12,481 nucleotides of DNA from Pseudomonadota bacterium (GTDB lineage Bacteria > Pseudomonadota > Alphaproteobacteria > UBA1280 > UBA12223): contig PTJW01000019.1 in the NCBI GenBank assembly GCA_002937495.1, forward strand, positions 1 through 12,481. Direction: 5' to 3'. Position numbers and translations under genes: made by a program. Within the stretch, counting starts at the first letter, position 1. Every line of letters begins with the position of its first letter. Shown in pieces: positions 1 through 5,616 of the stretch. Below the pieces are notes generated by a model that worked only from the letters and a program-made list of their open reading frames with translations, was not told the origin of the DNA and did not search any database.

Positions 1-857
1 GCTCCAATAGTTATATAATCGCCTAAACTATCTATTTTTTTAGTAGTTGGAATATAACCACGTCGCTGACAGATTATAATCATGCCATTTTCTTTAATAA
101 GCTCTTGTTGTTTTTCAAGGTTACCTTCATTTTTAAGTAGTTCTGTCCAAATTGCAGCCCTTCTTTCGTATACCTTTCTGGCATATGGGTCATTAGGGAA
201 CTCAAAAGTTATTAATCTTTTAAGATCATCTCGAATGCCATCTTTGTCTAAATCCACACCTTCCAGCGTTGCCAAAGTATCTTCTTCCGATGGCTCAGGA
301 GGTAAGTTAAAAGTATTTTCTACCTTACTATTTGAAAAATGGCATTTAGAAGAATCAAACTTAACTGATTCAGCATAACCTTCACTAATATAGTTATTTA
401 AATATCTTTTATCAGTGTTGAAAATTAGATCTCGTAAATATTCAATATTTACATTTGCAGATTTAGGCCCTTTTGTAATACTACATATTTGTTTTTGCAG
501 TATATCATGATATAACTTCCTATAACTTTCTTTACCACCCTTACCATTTTTTATATTCAATGAAATAAGCGTAAGACTTTGAATATCTTCTGAATATTTA
601 AACATCTCGTTTAAAATAGATTCATCTTTATAAAATGTAAATGCTAAAATTCTTTCAACATCATCTCTGCCTCTAATTCCATTAGAATCTATACCCTCAA
701 TAGTATCAAAACCAACCATATTTTTATTTGGTTCTGGTGGTAAGTTGTACTTTTCTTCTATCTCTTTTTTACTTAAAATATTAGTAGTTAGCGTTTCTGC
801 TTTTGCCATACTAATAGTAATAAAGATAGATAATATAACTTGCAAATATTTTTTCAT
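1..857 (-). CDS. Secreted two-module protein of a local paralogous family, 3' end missing
   Basis: An open frame of 285 codons starts at the ATG at 857 and runs off the left edge with no stop. A ribosome binding site (AAGGGG) precedes the ATG. Residues 1-20 form a signal peptide (MKK, hydrophobic stretch, A-K-A then E21), which suggests export and signal peptidase I cleavage. The mature part has two related modules about 146 residues apart. Module 1 has N-L-P-P-E-P at 38-43, loop D57-S-N-G-I-R-G-R-D65-D66, and Cys125 and Cys172. Module 2 has N-L-P-P-E-P at 184-189, loop D202-L-D204-K-D206-G-I-R-D210-D211, and Cys263. The second loop is a textbook acidic D-x-D-x-D-G calcium-type loop. It lies 23 bp after the lipoprotein gene at 881-1438 with no terminator between, so the two are probably cotranscribed. 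Function unknown. Calcium binding and a disulfide per module are inferences. Confidence 0.8.
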   Translation of the reverse strand, partial: MKKYLQVILSIFITISMAKAETLTTNILSKKEIEEKYNLPPEPNKNMVGFDTIEGIDSNGIRGRDDVERILAFTFYKDESILNEMFKYSEDIQSLTLISLNIKNGKGGKESYRKLYHDILQKQICSITKGPKSANVNIEYLRDLIFNTDKRYLNNYISEGYAESVKFDSSKCHFSNSKVENTFNLPPEPSEEDTLATLEGVDLDKDGIRDDLKRLITFEFPNDPYARKVYERRAAIWTELLKNEGNLEKQQELIKENGMIIICQRRGYIPTTKKIDSLGDYITIG

Positions 858-880
858 AATTTACCCCTTAAAGTATTAAC

Positions 881-1438
881 TTATTTATATTTTTGACAAA
901 CTTCTTCTAATTCACTATCACTAGTTCCTTCCCAACCTGATCCGGAATACTTAGTCATATCGCTACTTCTTTTAGAAGCATATAACTTTCTTTCTTTTGT
1001 ATTTTCACTCATAAACATTAAGCTTTTATCATATGCAGCATTAATACCATATAAAAAAAAGTTACATGAGATAATATCTTTAGTCTTTTGAGATGTTTCA
1101 ATATATTCTGAAACATTCATTTCTTCATAGTATTTGTTAAGTAAAGTGGAATTTCTAGCATTGGCATTATGTAAGTTCATTTTTGTCTGATCATAATAAT
1201 ACTTGAAAACAATTGCTCGTTCCCAATCATCTCTAATTAGGTTATTGTTTATATCAACTCCATTAATTGTTGCATTGTTTTCTTCAACATCAGGTTCTGG
1301 CGGTAAGTTATATTCTTTTACAAGACGCTTTTGTAACTCTGTCTCTTCACTTGAAGGAGCATTAACCGGTGCTGGTTCTACCTTTTTAGCACATGATGCT
1401 GCCAAAATAATTGCTGTTAGTATTAAAATTTGTTTCAT
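881..1438 (-). CDS. Predicted lipoprotein, one acidic-loop module
   Basis: A 185-residue protein. Its N-terminus is a lipoprotein signal (M-K-Q, hydrophobic core, L-A-A-S-C16), so the mature chain should begin with a lipidated Cys16 and be membrane-anchored. A polar linker (17-40) leads to N-L-P-P-E-P at 44-49, then the loop D62-I-N64-N-N66-L-I-R-D70-D71-W-E-R, then a mostly helical-looking region with Cys125 and Cys181. The same landmarks occur in the two neighbouring genes, so the three are paralogues. The start is supported by A-G-A-G-G-G-T-A upstream and by the conserved promoter at 1468-1496. It is followed 23 bp later by the two-module gene. I do not recognise a function. From memory, proteins with GIDxNxNGVRDD-like segments are scattered in proteobacteria and uncharacterised. 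Confidence 0.82.
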   Translation of the reverse strand: MKQILILTAIILAASCAKKVEPAPVNAPSSEETELQKRLVKEYNLPPEPDVEENNATINGVDINNNLIRDDWERAIVFKYYYDQTKMNLHNANARNSTLLNKYYEEMNVSEYIETSQKTKDIISCNFFLYGINAAYDKSLMFMSENTKERKLYASKRSSDMTKYSGSGWEGTSDSELEEVCQKYK

Positions 1439-1508
1439 TTCCTACCCTCTAAAATAAATATATAAATATAATACACCTAATAATTGCTAAATACAATAAA
1501 TAAAAAAG
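1334..1508. repeat. Direct repeat copy A: promoter, leader and signal peptide region
   Basis: This stretch matches 2035-2209 at a constant offset of 701 bases. It covers the promoter, ribosome binding site, signal peptide and first mature residues of the lipoprotein gene at 881-1438. In the non-coding part (1441-1507) I count four mismatches in 67 positions; 1460-1496, which holds the -10 and -35 boxes, is identical. The coding part is more divergent. This points to tandem duplication of a whole transcription unit. Confidence 0.9.
1468..1496 (-). promoter_or_regulatory. Sigma70-type promoter of the lipoprotein gene at 881-1438
   Basis: On the minus strand TTGTAT (1491-1496), a 17-bp spacer and TATTAT (1468-1473). 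The element is identical in the second copy 701 bases away, which supports it as functional. It should drive the genes at 881-1438 and 1-857. Confidence 0.65.
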
Positions 1509-1531
1509 CAGCTTACTAAAAGTAAACCGCT
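1501..1531 (-). terminator. Rho-independent terminator after the lipoprotein gene at 1549-2139
   Basis: On the minus strand a 10-bp stem with two G-T pairs (1522-1531 with 1507-1516) and a 5-base loop, followed by a T run (1501-1507). It separates the upstream lipoprotein unit from the next promoter. Confidence 0.8.
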
Positions 1532-1548
1532 TGTTAATTTTTTAAAGT

Positions 1549-2139
1549 TTATTGCTTCCATAAGTTTGCATCCTTATACTTATCACACTCTTCAGGATAA
1601 ATTCCAAAATCCATACCTCCACCAACTACTTTTGTAATTGCAGAGTCTCTCTTTAAAATAAAATCTTTATTTTCAGGATTTTTAACCATGAAAAGATTAA
1701 TATCAGAATCAATTTCACCCTTTAAATAAGCTAAACAACTAAAAGATAAATTAGCTTCATTAAATAGTTCCTGAAATTGACTACTATCTCCTTCTATGTA
1801 AAGTTTAGTCAACTTAGTTTCAGCATGTGCATTAGACATGTAAAGATTAACTTTTACAAGATCTTCATAGTACTTAAATACAATCTCACGCTCCCAACCG
1901 TCTTCAATATCATTGCTATTTGCATCAATTATATTTTCAGGATCTACCTTTTTACCATTTGTATAAACTGGTTGATCTGGTAGTTTATAAGCATCTAGTA
2001 ACTCATTATATTTATCTTGAGTTAGTTCATATGGTAACTCTGTCTCTTCACTTGAAGAAATATCAACCTGTGCAGATTCTACCTTTTTAGCACATGATGC
2101 TGCTAAAATAATTGATGATAATATTAAAACTTTTTTCAT
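1549..2139 (-). CDS. Predicted lipoprotein, paralogue of the gene at 881-1438
   Basis: A 196-residue protein with a lipoprotein signal nearly identical to its neighbour's (L-A-A-S-C16, then A-K-K-V-E). The shared module is present but less canonical: K-L-P-D-Q-P at 52-57 replaces N-L-P-P-E-P, and the loop reads D72-A-N74-S-N76-D-I-E-D80-G-W-E-R. Cys135 and Cys185 match Cys125 and Cys181 of the neighbour, and both proteins have a C-x-K-Y-K segment near the end. It has its own promoter (2169-2197) and terminator (1501-1531), so it is probably monocistronic. The body has diverged strongly while promoter and signal peptide stayed alike. Function unknown; a membrane-anchored exported protein is the supportable call. 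Confidence 0.82.
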   Translation of the reverse strand: MKKVLILSSIILAASCAKKVESAQVDISSSEETELPYELTQDKYNELLDAYKLPDQPVYTNGKKVDPENIIDANSNDIEDGWEREIVFKYYEDLVKVNLYMSNAHAETKLTKLYIEGDSSQFQELFNEANLSFSCLAYLKGEIDSDINLFMVKNPENKDFILKRDSAITKVVGGGMDFGIYPEECDKYKDANLWKQ

Positions 2140-2209
2140 TTTCTACCCTCTAAAATAATCATATAAATATAATACACCTAATAATTGCTAAATACAACAA
2201 ATAAAAAAC
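2035..2209. repeat. Direct repeat copy B: promoter, leader and signal peptide region
   Basis: Partner of 1334-1508 (offset 701). It holds the promoter, ribosome binding site and signal peptide of the lipoprotein gene at 1549-2139. Similarity stops at about 2209, where the terminator hairpin of the upstream gene begins. Confidence 0.9.
2169..2197 (-). promoter_or_regulatory. Sigma70-type promoter of the lipoprotein gene at 1549-2139
   Basis: On the minus strand TTGTAT (2192-2197), a 17-bp spacer and TATTAT (2169-2174), identical to the other copy. The -35 box lies just beyond the T run of the preceding gene's terminator. Confidence 0.65.
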
Positions 2210-2228
2210 AGCCCGAAGGCTGCTTTTT
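2202..2228 (-). terminator. Rho-independent terminator with a TTCG loop after the gene at 2240-2683
   Basis: On the minus strand CAGCC-TTCG-GGCTG (2209-2222) followed by a T run. The stable UUCG tetraloop and T run make this a strong terminator 11 bases after the stop codon. The other strand also ends in five T, so some bidirectional action is possible. Confidence 0.88.
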
Positions 2229-2239
2229 GTTATCGGTTA

Positions 2240-2683
2240 TTATGCGTAAAGTAATAAGAGTTCTGGTGGAAGCTCTTCGTCGCATTCAATATTTTGAGAC
2301 TTCATGTAGTTTTCAACATTTAGTCGGCGTAGTGTGTAGGTGCCTGGCTTTTCAGTATGTTCATAGGCTTCAATAATACAAACATTTTCGCGTTCAAGCT
2401 TATCAACCTGCACAAGAACTTGGTTTAGCTTGCTACGGTAACATGCTGTACTTTTATGAGCAAACTCTCCTCCTCCAATTAAACTTACGGTATAAGCCTT
2501 AAATTTATCTTCAGAGCTTAAAGCATGGTCATGCTCGGGTAAGTCATAAGCATTAACATTCATCAAGCGGATCATCATTTCAACAATTGTACACTCAAAG
2601 TAAGTAGCATGAGATTGAAAGTTTTTATCTTCGCGATTGCTACAATCACTACCAATAGGATTTACAAGACATAACATAAACAT
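2240..2683 (-). CDS. Unrecognised 147-residue protein
   Basis: A complete gene with a strong promoter (2729-2757) and terminator (2202-2228), so it is very likely real. The first ATG (2683) is only two bases after the AGGGG ribosome binding site. The second ATG, two codons on (2677), sits eight bases after it and is the better start, giving 145 residues. No signal peptide or membrane segment is evident. It has six cysteines (5, 14, 31, 81, 102, 134). Residues 82-125 read like a helix followed by a beta hairpin around G114-T-Y-T-L-R-R, which could fit a winged-helix fold, but this is only an impression. I do not recognise the family. It is transcribed divergently from the M14-like gene at 2853. 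Confidence 0.75.
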   Translation of the reverse strand: MFMLCLVNPIGSDCSNREDKNFQSHATYFECTIVEMMIRLMNVNAYDLPEHDHALSSEDKFKAYTVSLIGGGEFAHKSTACYRSKLNQVLVQVDKLERENVCIIEAYEHTEKPGTYTLRRLNVENYMKSQNIECDEELPPELLLLYA

Positions 2684-2728
2684 TACCCCTGCAATTATTT
2701 ATTTAAGAAACGGTTTAAGATCTTAATT

Positions 2729-2757
2729 AGTATAATAACTAAACAAGTTAATATCAA
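2729..2757 (-). promoter_or_regulatory. Sigma70-type promoter of the gene at 2240-2683
   Basis: On the minus strand TTGATA (2752-2757), exactly 17 bp, then TATACT (2729-2734). Both boxes are close to consensus. Confidence 0.7.
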
Positions 2758-2783
2758 TAAAGTTATAATAATGTTTTTTACCT

Positions 2784-2812
2784 TTGCGGGTATTTGCATA
2801 AAATGCTATTAA
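2784..2812 (+). promoter_or_regulatory. Possible extended -10 promoter of the M14-like gene
   Basis: TTGCGG (2784-2789), a 17-bp spacer ending in TGC, then TATTAA (2807-2812). The TG motif before the -10 box could compensate for the poor -35 box. The position fits a leader of about 35 bases before the ATG at 2853. Confidence 0.4.
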
Positions 2813-2852
2813 TACACTTAAATATTTTATATTACTTTTACAAGGAGAGTAT

Positions 2853-3824
2853 ATGAAAAAGCTAGACTTTTATCTTAACTCTGAAAACGAAGTCATAAAA
2901 AACAGCTTTTTTATTGAAAAAACTGAAGATACCAACTGCGAGCTTAGAGAAACGCTTGAAGTTACCATAAAAAATGCAAATGAAGCTTTTAATAAAGGCT
3001 GTTTTGATGATTATAAGGTATATATCAGTAAAGACAATAAAAATTGGGTAAAAGCAGATGAATACACTAATACAGATGAAGGTTATAAATTTAATATACC
3101 TGCTATGTATAACTATGCCTGCTACTACCCTGATTATAACTTAGAAAAACTATTAGACTTTGTTAAGTTTTATGGTTTAACCTACAACAAACTAAAAGCT
3201 GGGCAACCATACTTTGTTATTGGTAGCAGCTCACGCCCTGCAATTGTGTTAACCTCAAGGCTAAGACCTGGAGACAACATTGCAAGTTTTGTAACCCAAG
3301 CTATTTTGCAAGAAGTAATTAAAACATACAAACACCTTTTTAAGGACTATTGTTTTATTTTCTTCCCGTTTGTTAATATTTCTGGCTTTAAGGCGTTAAA
3401 TCAATTTAACGACGCTTTTAACTATGATTTAACCACAGACTGGAGCAACTTTAACTCTAAACATTCCACTTTTATTAAACAGTTTATAAATATCTCTGAT
3501 AATATTAATGAAGACCCTGAACTAATACCTCATACCTTTATTAATATTCAAGGAGACTTTAACCCTAAAACAACCATAAATGTTGAATGTAACTTACAAA
3601 ACAATATAGCAAAGGCATTAAAGCAAACTTTAGCTATTAATAAAGACTATGCCTTTATAAATATTGAAGCATTTAACCCTGATAGTGTTTGTTCATACTT
3701 TGAAAGTTTAGGTTATAGCGCTATAAACATTAATGTTTCATACTTAAACAACACCCCTACCGATAGCGAGAATACTGGCAAGCTAATAATAAATAAACTT
3801 GCCCAGGCATTAAAATTAAATTAA
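2853..3824 (+). CDS. M14D-like carboxypeptidase homologue lacking the zinc site (probable pseudoenzyme)
   Basis: A 323-residue cytosolic protein; the start has AAGGAG upstream. Layout follows the cytosolic-carboxypeptidase (M14D) plan. The N-terminal beta domain (about 1-90) has N-A-N-E-A at 41-45, Y54-K-V-Y-I-S-K-D and W65, then Y91-Y-P-D-Y. The peptidase-like domain has R136-L-R-P-G-D141 where active members have R-x-H-P-G-E. It has F171-P-F-V-N-I-S-G-F179 for P-N-M-N-P-D-G, D192-L-T-T-D-W197 for N-L-N-R-E-W, and I230-N-I-Q-G-D-F236 for D-x-H-G-D-E. Thus the His, Glu and His zinc ligands are Arg138, Asp141 and Gln233, and the substrate-binding N-R pair is Thr-Thr. The motif alignment is by eye from family knowledge. 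Loss of peptidase activity is inferred; a binding role is possible. It has its own terminator. Confidence 0.7.
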   Translation: MKKLDFYLNSENEVIKNSFFIEKTEDTNCELRETLEVTIKNANEAFNKGCFDDYKVYISKDNKNWVKADEYTNTDEGYKFNIPAMYNYACYYPDYNLEKLLDFVKFYGLTYNKLKAGQPYFVIGSSSRPAIVLTSRLRPGDNIASFVTQAILQEVIKTYKHLFKDYCFIFFPFVNISGFKALNQFNDAFNYDLTTDWSNFNSKHSTFIKQFINISDNINEDPELIPHTFINIQGDFNPKTTINVECNLQNNIAKALKQTLAINKDYAFINIEAFNPDSVCSYFESLGYSAININVSYLNNTPTDSENTGKLIINKLAQALKLN

Positions 3825-3829
3825 CAAAC

Positions 3830-3858
3830 CACCCGTAGCGCTGCGGGTGATTTTTTTT
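3830..3858 (+). terminator. Rho-independent terminator after the M14-like gene
   Basis: A GC-rich hairpin CACCCG...TGCGGGTG (3830-3849) followed by eight T (3851-3858), starting five bases after the stop codon. Confidence 0.9.
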
Positions 3859-3859
3859 A

Positions 3860-3888
3860 TTGATTTTAAAATATAATTTCTATAGTAT
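3860..3888 (+). promoter_or_regulatory. Sigma70-type promoter of the YegD-like gene
   Basis: TTGATT (3860-3865), a 17-bp spacer and TAGTAT (3883-3888), immediately after the upstream terminator. AAGGG lies about nine bases before the ATG at 3928. Confidence 0.5.
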
Positions 3889-3927
3889 GCATATAAATTT
3901 CAAAAATAAATTCTAAGGGTATTTGCT

Positions 3928-5175
3928 ATGTCTAATTTATGTGGTATCGACTTTGGTACATCTAACTCTACAATTGGTATATTAAAAGATGATAAAGCTA
4001 AGCTTGTTAACTTAGAGGGTTTGTCTAAAACTATTCCTTCAGCAATCTTTTATGAAGAAGATGATAATCTGACAGTTTATGGCAGAAATGCTCTTAACTA
4101 CTATAGAGAAAACTACAATGGTAGATTACTAAGATCGTTAAAAAGTATCCTTGGTACTTCTCTTAATAACGAAAAGACATTTATTAGAGATACTCGTATC
4201 CCCTTTACTGATATCATACAAGACTTCTTTATGCACATTAAGCAACAAGCAGAACATATTGAGCAGACTAATTTAGACTATGCAGTTATTGGTCGCCCTA
4301 TTAACTTTGTAGATGGTGATGATATAAAAAACAAACTTGCTCAAGATACATTAGAGCGTATTGCAAGAAATGCAGGTTTTAAAGATATTGCCTTTCAGTA
4401 TGAGCCTATAGCCGCTTCTTTAAAATATGAACAGTCTTTAACAAATGAAGAGCTAGTACTTATTATTGATATTGGTGGTGGTACTACTGATATATCTGTT
4501 ATTAACCTATCTCCTAAATTTACTAATATTAAAGATAGAAATAAACACTGCCTTGCTAACCATGGTGTGCATATTGGTGGTACTGACTTTGATAAACACT
4601 TAAACCTACAATCTATTATGCCTTTACTAGGTTATAATCAATCTATAGGTAATAATATGATAATGCCTAGACACTTATATCATGATATGAGTACATGGCA
4701 TAGAATTAACAATATATATACTCCAGAGTTTAAACGCTCTATAATGCAATTTAAAAAGTCGTTAGACCCTATTTACTATAATAGAGTATTAGATGTTATA
4801 GAAGACAAGCTGGCAAGCTCTATTTGCTTTACAGTAGAAGAATCTAAAATAGAACTATCTACTGATATATCTGTTAATAAGGATTTAAGCTTTATTGAGC
4901 ATTCTCTTAATGTAGATATTACACAAGATGATCTTTCAAAAGCTATTAATAATGACTTACAACATATTGGTATTACTATAGATGAATGTTTAAGCCAAGC
5001 ACAAATTACACGAGATGATATTAATAGTATTTTCCTTACGGGTGGTTCTTCACAAATGGCATTAATTAAGCAGTATGTAAATAGCTTATTCCCTAATACT
5101 AAAATTGATAACTCTGATAGTTTATCTTCTGTAGGTACTGGTTTGGTATTAGATGCTATAAACAAATATAAATAA
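3928..5175 (+). CDS. yegD: YegD-type short Hsp70 ATPase
   Basis: A 415-residue actin/Hsp70-fold ATPase. Nucleotide-binding motifs are complete: phosphate-1 loop G6-I-D-F-G-T-S-N13, the E159-P-I-A-A-S segment, phosphate-2 loop D181-I-G-G-G-T-T-D188, I216-G-G-T-D-F-D, and the adenosine motif L370-T-G-G-S-S. The chain ends soon after the ATPase domain, so there is no DnaK-type substrate-binding domain or lid. This matches E. coli YegD (about 450 residues), a poorly understood Hsp70 relative, rather than DnaK or HscA. It probably hydrolyses ATP in the cytosol; its partner and substrate are unknown. It has its own promoter and sits tail-to-tail with hscA, separated by the small cysteine-rich gene. 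Assignment to YegD rests on the truncated architecture and motifs. Confidence 0.82.
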   Translation: MSNLCGIDFGTSNSTIGILKDDKAKLVNLEGLSKTIPSAIFYEEDDNLTVYGRNALNYYRENYNGRLLRSLKSILGTSLNNEKTFIRDTRIPFTDIIQDFFMHIKQQAEHIEQTNLDYAVIGRPINFVDGDDIKNKLAQDTLERIARNAGFKDIAFQYEPIAASLKYEQSLTNEELVLIIDIGGGTTDISVINLSPKFTNIKDRNKHCLANHGVHIGGTDFDKHLNLQSIMPLLGYNQSIGNNMIMPRHLYHDMSTWHRINNIYTPEFKRSIMQFKKSLDPIYYNRVLDVIEDKLASSICFTVEESKIELSTDISVNKDLSFIEHSLNVDITQDDLSKAINNDLQHIGITIDECLSQAQITRDDINSIFLTGGSSQMALIKQYVNSLFPNTKIDNSDSLSSVGTGLVLDAINKYK

Positions 5176-5180
5176 ATTAT

Positions 5181-5209
5181 TTGACTTATACTTATTTAGT
5201 GCTTAACAT
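5181..5209 (+). promoter_or_regulatory. Sigma70-type promoter of the small cysteine-rich gene
   Basis: TTGACT (5181-5186), 17 bp, TAACAT (5204-5209). The -35 box is near consensus. It starts five bases after the YegD stop codon and implies a leader of about 65 bases. Confidence 0.6.
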
Positions 5210-5281
5210 AATTGCATAACCATAATTATTTAAATAGAGCGATGTCATTTTCTTAATAAATTAAACATTATGAGGTGACTT

Positions 5282-5392
5282 ATGTGTAAACCTACTAAAG
5301 CAGGCAAGCCCCCTTGCAAAAATAAATGCAAGAACTGCCAAAATAAAAATAAACATTTGCAAAATCAGCAAATCCCAATTGCGGTAAAATGA
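5282..5392 (+). CDS. Small cysteine- and lysine-rich protein, 36 residues
   Basis: ATG at 5282 to TGA at 5390-5392. It has a strong ribosome binding site (GAGGTG, four bases before the ATG), a promoter at 5181-5209 and a terminator starting four bases after the stop, so it forms a complete small transcription unit. The protein has four cysteines: Cys2, then C12-x3-C16-x2-C19. Nine lysines and five asparagines make it strongly basic. No signal peptide is visible. The C-x3-C-x2-C cluster could bind a metal ion or an Fe-S cluster, or be redox-active, but I do not recognise a family. The location between two Hsp70 genes and beside the Fe-S assembly operon is suggestive only. A coding role is supported by the flanking signals, not by homology. 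Confidence 0.6.
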   Translation: MCKPTKAGKPPCKNKCKNCQNKNKHLQNQQIPIAVK

Positions 5393-5396
5393 TATA

Positions 5397-5430
5397 AAGC
5401 CACCTATAAATGTAGGTGGCTTAGCTTTTT
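5397..5430 (+). terminator. Rho-independent terminator after the small cysteine-rich gene
   Basis: A perfect 10-bp stem (5397-5406 with 5413-5422), a six-base loop, then AGCTTTTT. The T run can also pair with the following A run (GCTTTTT 5424-5430 with AAAAAGC just downstream), so a second hairpin could compete. Confidence 0.88.
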
Positions 5431-5573
5431 CTGAAAAAAGCCTCTTTATAAAAAAGAACCTTTTCTATGATTCGATATAATGTTATCTACTTATATCTAC
5501 ATTATTAAAGAAAAACCTGACTATACTAAGTTTTATTTTAAATAATAAAGACTTATAAAAAACTAACAGGTAT
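5431..5573. other. Non-coding spacer between convergent units
   Basis: About 140 AT-rich bases lie between the terminators of the small gene (plus) and hscA (minus). Apart from the A-run half of the alternative hairpin at its left end I see no gene, RNA or repeat in it. Confidence 0.6.
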
Positions 5574-5600
5574 AAAAAAAGACCCCTAGTTGAGGTCTTT
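5574..5600 (-). terminator. Rho-independent terminator of the isc operon
   Basis: On the minus strand AAAGACC...GGTCTTT (5594-5600 with 5578-5584) with a 9-base loop, followed by a T run. It lies 17 bases after the hscA stop, so hscA is the last gene of the operon. Confidence 0.85.
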
Positions 5601-5616
5601 AATATTTTAATTTCTA

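Noticed and set aside
1203..1457. Open frame on the plus strand opposite the lipoprotein gene, with a hydrophobic C-terminal part
   Set aside because: It mirrors the signal peptide region of the real gene on the minus strand and has no ribosome binding site or promoter of its own.
1334..2209. Mobile element explanation for the 175-bp direct repeats
   Set aside because: There are no terminal inverted repeats and no transposase; the repeats coincide with the promoter and signal peptide of paralogous genes, so tandem gene duplication explains them.
2185..2376. 63-codon plus-strand frame starting near the UUCG hairpin
   Set aside because: It overlaps the terminator and the opposite-strand gene at 2240-2683, which has far better expression signals.
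2853..3824. Calling the M14-like protein an active carboxypeptidase
   Set aside because: All three expected zinc ligands and the N-R substrate-binding pair are replaced, so activity is not supported.
4776..5165. 129-codon minus-strand frame inside the YegD-like gene
   Set aside because: Antisense to a gene with intact Hsp70 motifs; no ribosome binding site or recognisable domain.
3928..5175. Calling the short Hsp70 a truncated dnaK
   Set aside because: The frame ends cleanly after a complete ATPase domain, there is no downstream remnant of a substrate-binding domain, and its internal sequence differs from DnaK.
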